Shown here piece after piece: positions 25,341 to 33,213 of a stretch of DNA of 64,000 nucleotides (positions are counted from its first letter, which is position 1; each line of letters begins with the position of its first letter). The translations under genes and the position numbers were made by a program. This DNA is from Sphingomonas sp. BK580 (lineage in GTDB: Bacteria; Pseudomonadota; Alphaproteobacteria; Sphingomonadales; Sphingomonadaceae): positions 62,001-126,000 of the forward strand of contig NZ_JACIAY010000009.1 in NCBI RefSeq assembly GCF_014194975.1. The letters run 5' to 3'. The notes beneath the pieces are model-generated. The model ran no database searches. It was given only the letters and a program-made list of their open reading frames with translations, and was not told where the DNA came from.

Positions 25341-27125
25341 CTAAGGCAGCTCGAGCTGGCGGCGCTCATAGGCCTGGCGCCAGTCACTGAGGTCGGCCAG
25401 CATCGTCGCCGCGGCGCCCTCGACCAGATCGACCACGCGCGGCAGGTCGTCGCCGTTGGTCTCGAGCGCGGCGACGTAGCGTGCCAGGTCGGCCGCAGTC
25501 GCGCTCGAGCGCGCCGCGCTGGCGCCGAAATCGCCCTGCACGCGGATGCCGAAGATCGCCGCGCCCAGGGCCGGCAGCCCGGCCGAGAGCGCCACGAACA
25601 CCCCCGCGTTGGCGCGCACCCAGCCGTGCGCCACGACATAGCCGACCAGGAACACCAGGCAGCTCAGCAGCGAGGCGAGGAACAGCCACATGCCGATGCG
25701 GTGCAGCCGATGGTCGAGCAGGTGGAGCTGGTGCGCCGCGCTGCGATGGTAGGCGAGCTGCGGGCACAGCTCCTCCTCGGCGATGAAGGCGGCCACCGCG
25801 CGCCGGTCACTGAGGCAGCCGCTGGCACAGCCACTCGCGCGCCACACCGCCGCGGCGTACCAGTCGAGCCAGCGCGGCTCGCGCGCGGCGCCGGGGCGCA
25901 CCGCCGGGCGGCCGACGCCGAGCAGCTTCAGGCTGCGCATCGGCCGCAGCCGCTCGGCGAGCTGGCGATAGTCGAGCCAGCGCCGGTGCCACTCGCGCGC
26001 GACGCCCACGCGCGTGTTGAGCACGAACCCCGCCACGGCGGCGAGCTCGCACAGCGCCAGCCAGAACTTCAGTTCCTTGAAGAGCAGCCCCGAGAGCGCC
26101 AGCAGCACCGCCGCGGCGCCGAGCAGGAAGTTGAGCACGTGCCCGCTGCGATAGCTCTGCGCGAAATGCTGCGCGAGCCGGTCGCTCCAGCCATAGGCCG
26201 CCTCGATCGTGTCGAGCCGCGGGCGGACACCGTGCGACCCGTCATGGCAGAAGGCGCGGAAACGCTCCCACTCCCGCCGCGTGTCGGCGTGATAGGGCCC
26301 GCTGCGGAAGGCGGCGCGGCGCAGCCGCTTGATCCCCAGCACGGCGAGCAGCGCGGGATATTCGACGCGCGCGCGCACGCGCCGCTCGGTCTCGCCGAGG
26401 AATCGATCGAGACAGGCGCGCTCGACCGGCGCGGCGGGCGGCGCGAGCAGCTGCGCCACCAGAGCGTCCGCGGCGGCGGCGTCGAACGCGCGCGCGGGCA
26501 CCTGCTCGATCGACTCCGGGTTGGCGAGCGGGTCGTAGCCGGCCCAGCGGATCACCGTCGCGCCGCCGTCGAGCGGCACGTGGATCACGGGGAGCCCCTG
26601 GCGCAGCGCGCGGGCGACGATGTCGGCGGTGCCGCCGATCCCGCGCCCGGGCGCGCCGTCCCACAGCGCCACCAGCACGTCGCTGTGCGCCAGCACCGCG
26701 CGCCCCGCCAGCGCGTAGCTCGCCGGCCGCCCGGCGGGCAGCGCGGGCAGCTCGAGCGCGCAGCCGGCGCGGCCCAACAGCGAGTCGAACGCGGCGTCGC
26801 TGGCCGCGTCGGTGAAGTCGCCGCGATAGTCGTCGCGCGGCAGCGGCAGCACCGCCTCGACGCGGTAACCCGCGGCGAGCGCGAGCTCGGCGGCGAGCTG
26901 GTCAGCGCCCTCGGCGAGCGGGGTCACGAAACGGAGCGCCGGGGCGGCGTCGGCGAAATAGCGCGCCTCGGCGGCATGGACCCGCGCCGCCGCCGCGGCC
27001 AGCGCCGCCAGCGCCTCGCGGAGCCGCGGCGCGGCACGCGCGGCGGCCGCGTCGTCGAGCAGCGGCGGGCGATGCCCGGTGATACCGACCGCCAGCCCGA
27101 AGTTCGGGCGCGGTGGATGACTCAC
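25341..27125 (-). CDS. SLOG-like domain membrane protein with SLATT-like C-terminal region
   Basis: A 594-residue protein. Residues 10-190 form a Rossmann-like SLOG unit: GITGHRPPLL at the nucleotide-facing first loop, TPLAEGADQLAAELALAAGY (a variant of the family GGxxGAD loop), then SDVLVALWDG and GIGGTADIVARALRQGLPV. Four membrane helices lie at about 330-348, 353-371, 478-498 and 507-527. Between the pairs is RRWLDYRQLAERLRPMRSL, which matches the W..YR..AE.LR signature of SLATT membrane domains. SLOG domains sense or process nucleotides, and SLATT domains are proposed pore-forming effectors. GTG start at 27125 with GAGG upstream. It is divergent from a TIR-TPR protein. Function is inferred. 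Confidence 0.8.
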   Translation of the reverse strand: MSHPPRPNFGLAVGITGHRPPLLDDAAAARAAPRLREALAALAAAAARVHAAEARYFADAAPALRFVTPLAEGADQLAAELALAAGYRVEAVLPLPRDDYRGDFTDAASDAAFDSLLGRAGCALELPALPAGRPASYALAGRAVLAHSDVLVALWDGAPGRGIGGTADIVARALRQGLPVIHVPLDGGATVIRWAGYDPLANPESIEQVPARAFDAAAADALVAQLLAPPAAPVERACLDRFLGETERRVRARVEYPALLAVLGIKRLRRAAFRSGPYHADTRREWERFRAFCHDGSHGVRPRLDTIEAAYGWSDRLAQHFAQSYRSGHVLNFLLGAAAVLLALSGLLFKELKFWLALCELAAVAGFVLNTRVGVAREWHRRWLDYRQLAERLRPMRSLKLLGVGRPAVRPGAAREPRWLDWYAAAVWRASGCASGCLSDRRAVAAFIAEEELCPQLAYHRSAAHQLHLLDHRLHRIGMWLFLASLLSCLVFLVGYVVAHGWVRANAGVFVALSAGLPALGAAIFGIRVQGDFGASAARSSATAADLARYVAALETNGDDLPRVVDLVEGAAATMLADLSDWRQAYERRQLELP

Positions 27126-27349
27126 GACTGAACCTCGCTCACCGGCATCTGATCTCGGCCCCCCGACCGCGCGTGGCGCTCCCTGCTACGAGCCTTAGGG
27201 GCGCTCGGGCAAGCGCCTTGCGTTGATCCCTGTTAACCATCGCATTGCCAGCGTGCGGGCGCTCTGCCACGCTGGGTCGGAGGGACAGACCGAGCGCGGG
27301 CGCGGCGACACCGGACGCCCTCGATTCGAATGGATGCGGCGGGGGGCCG
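27126..27349. promoter_or_regulatory. divergent promoter region of the SLOG/TIR pair
   Basis: This 224-bp gap should hold promoters for both genes. It contains TTAACCAT at 27233-27240, a motif reported among promoters of the CtrA cell-cycle regulon in Caulobacter. The same octamer lies at 29248-29255. Whether CtrA acts here is untested. No other palindrome stands out. Confidence 0.4.
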
Positions 27350-29194
27350 ATGCATCGATACGCCGCCTTCATCAGCTACAGCCACGCCGACACCGCGACG
27401 GTGCGCTGGCTCCATCGCCGGATCGAGACCTATCGCCTCCCACGCGCGCTGATCGGTACCGACTCGGCGTTCGGGCCGGTACCACGCCGCCTGCCGCCGG
27501 TGTTCCGCGACCGTGACGAGCTACCCGCCAGCGGCGACCTCGGCCAGGAGCTTCGCGCCGCGCTCGCCGCCGCGCGTTGCCTGATCGTGGTATGCAGCCC
27601 GCGCGCCGCGCGCTCGCGCTGGGTCGACGAGGAGGTGCTCAGCTTCAAGCGGCTCCACGGCGAGGGTCGCGTGCTCGCGCTGATTGTCGCGGGCGAGCCC
27701 GGCGACCCCGACAACGAGTGCTTCCCGCCGGCGCTGCGCCGGCGCATCGGCGCCGACCGCGCGTTGAGTGACGTGGCGGCCGAGCCCATCGCGGCCGACG
27801 TGCGCCCGGGCAAGGACGGCCGCCGGCTCGCCGCGCTCAAGCTGATCGCCGCGCTCGCCGACGTGCGGCTCGACTCGCTGGTGCGCCGCGACGTGGCGCG
27901 GCGGCAGCGTCGGCTGATGTGGATCACCGCCGCCGCGGTGGCGGTGGCGCTCGTCACCGTCGGGCTGGCGGTCTATGCCGAGAGCCAGCGCCGGGTCGCC
28001 GAGCGCCAGCGCCGCCTCGCCGACCGCAGCCTCGAGTTCCTCATCGGCACCTTCAACATCGCCAATCCGGCGACCGAGAACCCGCGAACGATCACCGCGC
28101 TGACGGTGCTGACCCGCGCGAGCCGCAGCGCGCGCGCCGAGCTGGCCGACGAGCCGGCGGTCGGCGCGCGGCTGCTGCGCGCCACCGGCGAGATCTACGC
28201 CAACCTCGGGCTGCCGCGCGAGGCGGAGCGCGACCTGCGCGCGGCGCTGGCGCGACTGCCGGCGACCGGCGAGCAGCGCGCGCTGACCGAATTGCGGCTG
28301 GTGCGCGTCGCCTTCGATCGCGGCGACGCCGCCGCCGCCCGACGCGCGATCGCCGCCGCCGCTGCCGCGGTGCCGCCGCGCGCGCGCTACGCCGCCGCGC
28401 TCACCGCGTCGCTGGCCGAGGCGCGCGGGCAAGCCAACGTGCTGAGCGGCGACTATGCCGGCGCGGTCCGCGACCTCGCCGAGGCGGCGCGGCGGCGCGA
28501 GGCGCTCGACGGCGACCAGCGCGAGGCGCTCGGCGGCGTGTGGATGAACCAGGCGATCGCGCTGATGCGGCTGCACCGCTATGCCGAAGCCGACCCGCTC
28601 TTCTCGCGCGCGGTCGCGACCTACTCGGCCAAGTTCGGGGTCGACCATGTCCTTACTGCGCGTGCGCTGCAGAACCGTGCCTTCGCCGATTTCGAGAGCG
28701 GCCAGATCGTTCCCGCACAGCGCCGCATGGCGCAGGTGCTGCGGATCTACGACCATGTGCTCGAACAGGATCACCCCACCGTCGCCGCGGCTCGGATCCT
28801 GATGGGACGGATCCGCACCGCGAACCGCGATTATGACGGCGCCGTCGCCGACCTCGATCGCGCCGCCGCGATCTACCGACGGCTCTACGGTCCCTCCGCT
28901 CCCGCGGTCGGGGACGCGAACTTCTACGCCGCGGAGGCGGAGGCCGGCGCCGGCCGCACCGACGCCGCGCTGCGCCGCGTCGACGCCACCCGCTCGATCT
29001 ACGACTCGGCCTATGCCGCGACCGATCCCGACCAGGTCGAGCTGCGGCTGTTGCGCGCGCGCGTGCTCGCCGGCGGCGGCCGCGTCGCGGCGGCGACGGC
29101 GGCCTGCGACGACGCGCTCGCACTGCAACGCCGCATCGACCCCACCCAGGCCGCCCTGGCCACCGCGCGCGCGGGCTGCGCTACCAGCAAATAA
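27350..29194 (+). CDS. membrane-anchored TIR-domain protein with TPR repeats
   Basis: A 614-residue protein. Residues 1-135 are a TIR domain: RYAAFISYSHADTATVRWL, VFRDRDELPASGDLGQELR and CLIVVCSPRAARSRWVDEEV. Glu95 sits four residues after Trp91, as in the WxxxE arrangement of NAD+-cleaving TIRs such as SARM1. A single membrane helix lies at about 191-210. Residues 250-600 are helical repeats of the tetratricopeptide type (for example GEIYANLGLPREAERDLRAAL and QAIALMRLHRYAEADPLFSRA). GGGGGG precedes the ATG at 27350. The TIR faces the cytosol and the TPR part would follow outside or in the periplasm. It is divergent from a SLOG/SLATT-like protein. Enzyme activity is inferred from the conserved Glu. 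Confidence 0.88.
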   Translation: MHRYAAFISYSHADTATVRWLHRRIETYRLPRALIGTDSAFGPVPRRLPPVFRDRDELPASGDLGQELRAALAAARCLIVVCSPRAARSRWVDEEVLSFKRLHGEGRVLALIVAGEPGDPDNECFPPALRRRIGADRALSDVAAEPIAADVRPGKDGRRLAALKLIAALADVRLDSLVRRDVARRQRRLMWITAAAVAVALVTVGLAVYAESQRRVAERQRRLADRSLEFLIGTFNIANPATENPRTITALTVLTRASRSARAELADEPAVGARLLRATGEIYANLGLPREAERDLRAALARLPATGEQRALTELRLVRVAFDRGDAAAARRAIAAAAAAVPPRARYAAALTASLAEARGQANVLSGDYAGAVRDLAEAARRREALDGDQREALGGVWMNQAIALMRLHRYAEADPLFSRAVATYSAKFGVDHVLTARALQNRAFADFESGQIVPAQRRMAQVLRIYDHVLEQDHPTVAAARILMGRIRTANRDYDGAVADLDRAAAIYRRLYGPSAPAVGDANFYAAEAEAGAGRTDAALRRVDATRSIYDSAYAATDPDQVELRLLRARVLAGGGRVAAATAACDDALALQRRIDPTQAALATARAGCATSK

Positions 29195-29278
29195 AAGCGC
29201 GGAACGGCAAGTTTTTACCTATCGGCCGCACACCGGTTCGCTACGCATTAACCATCGAATGCGCGGGGGGATGTCGCG

Positions 29279-30310
29279 ATGAACTGGGGAAGAGCGCTCG
29301 CGGTCGTCGCGGCGGCGGGGCTGATGGCGGCGGCGCTACCGGCGCGCGCGGCGCTGGTCGAGACGGTGACGGTGAGCAACGGCCTGGGCTATGTCTTCAG
29401 CCTGGATGGGTCGCTGCCGGGGCGCAGTCCCGGTGGCACGCGCGAGCAGGTCTTCACCGGCCAGCGCGCGCCGACCCAGTCCGACCTGGGCGTCGACCTC
29501 GTCGGCGAGGCGGGATCGGGCAGCTTCTTCTTCCTGCACAACGATTATTGCGTCGGGGGTTGCTCGATCGCGTCGAGCACCGTGATCACCTTCAACGTCA
29601 CCAACACCGGGCCGGACGCGGTCGACCTGCGCTTCGACTCGCTGATCACGCCGGGGCATCTCGCCATCGTCGACGGCGCGCCGGGACGCGGCGGCTTCGA
29701 GTTCAGCGTGATCCAGCGCACCCGCGGCCAGCAGGACGCGACGCTCTACTCGGCGTTCGGCAACGTCAGCGACGAGGAGCTGAGCGTCGGCGACGACAAG
29801 TTCAACAGCGAGCCCTTCCGCGGCCAGATCTTCACCGATTACGGCTATGGCCGGGTGCTCGACTGGAGCACCACGCCGCTCAACCTCGAGCTCGGCACGC
29901 TCGCCGCGGGCGCGACGACGCAGGTGGAATACAACGCCTCCTACTTCGTCACCGCCTTCGGCGAGTGCAGCGACATCACCAGCTGCAACGGCTTGCAGGT
30001 CGTGTTCGGCGATCCGCGCAACAATGGCAGCGTCGCCAGCTTCGCGCGCGCTCTCGCGATCGGCGACCCGGTGACCCTGATCAACCGCGAGTATGACGCG
30101 GTCGAGGTGCCCTATGCCTTCAACCCCTCGGGCAGCCCCTTCCCCAAGCTCCCGCCGGCGCAGGGGCCGGTGAGCTATGACGGCCCCTACGACCCGCTCA
30201 AGCTCGGCGCGGTGCCCGAGCCGGGGACGTGGATGACGCTGATCCTCGGCCTCGCGCTGGTCGGAGGCGCGCTGCGGCGTGATCGGCGGCGTCGCCTCGC
30301 CGCCGCCTGA
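29279..30310 (+). CDS. PEP-CTERM sorting domain protein
   Basis: A 343-residue exported protein. The signal peptide (ending ARA-AL) is followed by a beta-rich domain with three Cys pairs (NDYCVGGCS, GECSDITSCNG) and many Asn/Asp. The C-terminus is the tripartite sorting tag: VPEPGTWM, a hydrophobic helix TLILGLALVGGAL and the basic cluster RRDRRRRLA. This PEPxxW variant is common in Sphingomonas, where such proteins are thought to be processed by an exosortase and linked to exopolysaccharide. No exosortase gene is in this window. The ATG has a GGGGGG site 8 bases upstream. Function of the body is unknown. Confidence 0.88.
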   Translation: MNWGRALAVVAAAGLMAAALPARAALVETVTVSNGLGYVFSLDGSLPGRSPGGTREQVFTGQRAPTQSDLGVDLVGEAGSGSFFFLHNDYCVGGCSIASSTVITFNVTNTGPDAVDLRFDSLITPGHLAIVDGAPGRGGFEFSVIQRTRGQQDATLYSAFGNVSDEELSVGDDKFNSEPFRGQIFTDYGYGRVLDWSTTPLNLELGTLAAGATTQVEYNASYFVTAFGECSDITSCNGLQVVFGDPRNNGSVASFARALAIGDPVTLINREYDAVEVPYAFNPSGSPFPKLPPAQGPVSYDGPYDPLKLGAVPEPGTWMTLILGLALVGGALRRDRRRRLAAA

Positions 30311-30462
30311 CCCTGCGTCGACCGGGTCGTATCCGGGGATGCGACCTCACGCGCTTCTCGACCCCGCCCACGGCTCGTCGCGAACGCCATCAAGTGGTTC
30401 GATTCGTTGACCTCTCGGTAAGGTCTGCGGCCTAGCTGGCGCTCCGGGGCACGGAGGCGCAC

Positions 30463-31023
30463 TTGGCAATCTTGGACTCACTCGCCGGCTTCATCGACAA
30501 TAACGGCCTGGCCGAGGCCTTCGCCGCCAAGGCGGAGGATCCCGCCAAGGCGCGCCGGCCGCTGCTCGACGGCATCCGCCGCGCGCGCGAGCAGTTCGCC
30601 GCGCGGGGTGGCGACGGCGCGCGCGTCGGCAGTCGCTGGTGGCAGCTGCAGAACGGCGTAGTCGCACTGACCGTCAAGATCGGGGGCGACGTGCTGCCGC
30701 TCAACGGCGCCGCCACCAACCACCTGCCCGAGGGCGTGTTCGCCGCCTTCCTCGACGCGCTCGAACAGGCGGTCGAGGCGGGCGAGCTCGACGAGGCGCT
30801 GCGCGCGCGCCAGGCCGAGCGCGCGCGGCCGGCGCGCGGCGCGGAGCCGGCGCAGCGCCAGCGCGTCCCCGGCCGCCACCCCAGCAACGACCGCGAGGAC
30901 TGGGACAGTCTCACCTGGGCCGAGCGGCAGAAGGTCAGCGCCTTCTACCGCGAGGGCCGCAACCCCGACGGCAGCGTCATCGCCACCGCCGGCTACAAGC
31001 CCGACGCGCCGATCGCGGGCTGA
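30463..31023 (+). CDS. conserved hypothetical protein, TTG start
   Basis: A 186-residue cytosolic protein with a TTG start supported by CGGAGG at 6-7 bases. The N-terminal half is helical (SLAGFIDNNGLAEAFAAKAED), the middle holds a compact Trp-containing region (VGSRWWQLQNGVVALTVKIGGD), and the end is a charged linker followed by LTWAERQKVSAFYREGRNPDG. The same helix-sheet-helix layout appears in other sphingomonad hypothetical proteins to my memory, but I cannot name a family. The last 31 bp overlap the 3' end of the convergent cfa gene. Confidence 0.65.
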   Translation: MAILDSLAGFIDNNGLAEAFAAKAEDPAKARRPLLDGIRRAREQFAARGGDGARVGSRWWQLQNGVVALTVKIGGDVLPLNGAATNHLPEGVFAAFLDALEQAVEAGELDEALRARQAERARPARGAEPAQRQRVPGRHPSNDREDWDSLTWAERQKVSAFYREGRNPDGSVIATAGYKPDAPIAG

Positions 31024-32237
31024 GCAGCGCGCTGAGCTCCGGGCGGCATCATATAGTCGCGCGTGAGCGGCAGCGCCTCGCGCCGCCGGGTGAGCTGGAT
31101 CTGATAGTTGAGGTGCCCGTCGTGGCGGAAGGCGACCAGCGCGCCGGCCAGGTAGAAGCGCCACATGCGATAGAAGCGCGCGTCGTAGAGCGCCTCGATC
31201 GCCGCGCGCGCGGCCTCGACGCGCGCGAGCCATCGGTCGATCGTCAGCGCATAATGCAGCCGCAGCGTCTCGATGTCGGTCACCCATAGCCGCGCGTCCT
31301 CGATCGCGGGGGTGATCTGGCTGAGCGCGGGGACGTAGCCGCCGGGGAAGATGTAGCGCGCCAGCCAGCGGTCGGTCGCGGCGGGGCCGTCGGCGCGGCC
31401 GATGGTGTGGAGCAGCATCACCCCGTCCTCGGCGAGCAGCGCGCGGCAGTGGCGGAAGAAGGCGCGATAGTGCGGCGGGCCGACATGCTCGAACATGCCG
31501 ACCGACACGATCCGGTCGAACGTCCCGCGCACGTCGCGATAGTCGAGCAGCTCGAAGCGGACATGGTCCGCCACCCCGGCCTCGTCCGCGCGCCGGCGCG
31601 CCACCGCGAGCTGCTGCTCGGAGAGGGTGATCCCCAGCACCTCGACGCCGGCGACGCGGTGCAGGTGGAGCGCCAGCCCGCCCCAGCCGCAGCCGATGTC
31701 GAGCACGCGGTCGCCCGCGCGCAGCGCGAGCTTGTCGGTGATGTGGCGCAGCTTGGCCGCCTGCGCCTGCTCCAGCGTGGCGTCGGGCGCGTCGAAATAG
31801 GCGCAGCTGTAGTGCAGCTCGGGATCGAGGAAGAGCGCGTACAGCTCGGTCGAGAGATCGTAATGGTGCGCGACGTTGCGGCGCGCGCGGCGGCGCCAGT
31901 TGATCCCGGTGAGCACGGCGCTGCGCCGCCACGGCCGCCACCAGCGCAGGTCGGCGGCGTCGTCGTCGTCCCAGTGGGTGTTGCGCCCGATCAGGTCGAG
32001 GAAGCCGCGTATGTCGTCGCCGTCGATCACCATGCGCCCGTCGACATAGGCCTCGCCCAGCGCCAGCGCCGGGTCCAGCGCGGCGCGGCGCGGCGTCGCA
32101 CGGTCCGTGAAACGGATCGTCGCGTCGGGCGCGGCCGGCGCGGGCTCGCCGAAGCGGTGCGTCCGCCCGGCGGCGTCGACCACCACGAGCACGCCGCGCC
32201 GGATCAGCCGGCGCAGCAGGAAGGCGAGCAGCCGCAT
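30993..32237 (-). CDS. cfa: cyclopropane-fatty-acyl-phospholipid synthase
   Basis: A 414-residue SAM-dependent enzyme that adds a methylene bridge to unsaturated acyl chains of membrane lipids. Visible parts are an N-terminal helical lipid-binding domain, HYDLSTELYALFLDPELHYSCAYF with the conserved Cys145, the SAM motif VLDIGCGWGGLALHL (residues 178-192), and SVGMFEHVGPPHYRAFF. The C-terminal part carries RMWRFYLAGALVAFRHDGHLNYQIQL, as in the family. The Cfa reaction helps membranes withstand acid and stationary phase. The 3' end overlaps the convergent hypothetical gene by 31 bp. Confidence 0.95.
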   Translation of the reverse strand: MRLLAFLLRRLIRRGVLVVVDAAGRTHRFGEPAPAAPDATIRFTDRATPRRAALDPALALGEAYVDGRMVIDGDDIRGFLDLIGRNTHWDDDDAADLRWWRPWRRSAVLTGINWRRRARRNVAHHYDLSTELYALFLDPELHYSCAYFDAPDATLEQAQAAKLRHITDKLALRAGDRVLDIGCGWGGLALHLHRVAGVEVLGITLSEQQLAVARRRADEAGVADHVRFELLDYRDVRGTFDRIVSVGMFEHVGPPHYRAFFRHCRALLAEDGVMLLHTIGRADGPAATDRWLARYIFPGGYVPALSQITPAIEDARLWVTDIETLRLHYALTIDRWLARVEAARAAIEALYDARFYRMWRFYLAGALVAFRHDGHLNYQIQLTRRREALPLTRDYMMPPGAQRAAQPAIGASGL

Positions 32238-32285
32238 CGCCGCAGGCTAGCCGAGACGCGGCGCGATGCCAACGCGGCGCGCGGC

Positions 32286-32314
32286 TTGACAGCGCGCGCC
32301 GGCGATGGCTGATT
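32286..32314 (+). promoter_or_regulatory. possible promoter of the chromate operon
   Basis: TTGACA at 32286-32291 is followed after 17 bases by CTGATT. The -35 is perfect and the -10 is weak. It lies about 80-110 bases before the ChrB-like start and reads in the correct direction. Confidence 0.3.
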
Positions 32315-32394
32315 GGGCGGCATGGGGGCTGCGACCTCCCCATGAGGCGTCAGCCGAAGGTTCGCGTCCAGCATCATCCTGCCGAGGACGCACC

Positions 32395-33213
32395 GTGCCC
32401 GCTCTTCACGCCATCTCCCCCGACACGCTCGCCCGGCTCGTCGCGCTGCCCGGCGCCCCGGCGATCCTCGACCTGCGCGACGCGCCCGCCGCGACCGTCC
32501 CCGGTGCGCGCGTGCTCGGCGCCGGGAAGCGACCGACCGCGCCAGCGGGCCGCGCGGTCGTGGTGGTGGACGAGGCGGGCGGCGCCGCGGCGGCCGCCGC
32601 GGTCGCGCTGCTGCGAAGCGACGGCGTCCGCGCCGAGCGACTGGAGGGCGGCTTCGCGGCGTGGGCGAGCGCGGGATGGCCGACGGTGACGCTGGCGCAC
32701 CTGCCGCCGCGCCACGACGACGGCCGCACCTGGTGGGTCACGCGCGCGCGGCCCAAGGTGGACCGCGTCGCCTGCCCCTGGCTGATCCGCCGCTTCATCG
32801 ACCCCGCGGCGCGCTTCCTCTACGTCGCGCCGGGCGAGGTGCTGGCGGTCGCGGCGGCCGAGCGCGCCGAGCCGTTCGACGTCGCGGGCGAGGGCGTGGT
32901 GTGGACGCACCGCGGCGAGCGCTGCAGCTTCGACGCGCTGGTCGACGGCTTCGGGCTCGCCGGCCACGCGCCGCTCGCGCGGCTGGCCGCGATCGTGCGC
33001 GGCGCCGACACCGACCGGCTCGACCTCGCGCCGGAAGCGGCGGGGCTGCTCGCGCTGTCGCTCGGCCTGTCGCGACTGTACGACGACGACCACGCGCAGC
33101 TCGAGGCGGGGCTGACGCTCTACGACGCGCTGTATCGCTGGTGCCGCGACGCGCAGGGCGAGCGCCACGACGCGCGCTCGCACCGGCCCCAGCACGCCGC
33201 GGTGACCGCGTGA
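32395..33213 (+). CDS. ChrB-like protein with degenerate rhodanese domain
   Basis: A 272-residue protein. Residues 1-100 resemble a rhodanese fold (TLARLVALPGAPAILDLRDA, then LRSDGVRAERLEGGFAAWASAGWP). The active-site loop reads VVVVDEAGG, so the catalytic Cys is absent and no sulfur transfer is expected. The C-terminal half matches the ChrB chromate-resistance domain: TWWVTRARPKVDRVACPWLIRRFIDPAARFLY. GTG at 32395 has GAGG 7 bases before it. It is followed, with a GTGA overlap, by ChrA. Role: chromate sensing or resistance, as in ChrB, but here with a modified N-terminal part. Confidence 0.85.
   Translation: MPALHAISPDTLARLVALPGAPAILDLRDAPAATVPGARVLGAGKRPTAPAGRAVVVVDEAGGAAAAAAVALLRSDGVRAERLEGGFAAWASAGWPTVTLAHLPPRHDDGRTWWVTRARPKVDRVACPWLIRRFIDPAARFLYVAPGEVLAVAAAERAEPFDVAGEGVVWTHRGERCSFDALVDGFGLAGHAPLARLAAIVRGADTDRLDLAPEAAGLLALSLGLSRLYDDDHAQLEAGLTLYDALYRWCRDAQGERHDARSHRPQHAAVTA

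Noticed and set aside
25341..29194. Mobile-element origin of the TIR/SLOG pair
   Set aside because: No integrase, transposase, tRNA or direct repeats at the edges, and base composition looks like the neighbours by eye, so recent transfer is not shown.
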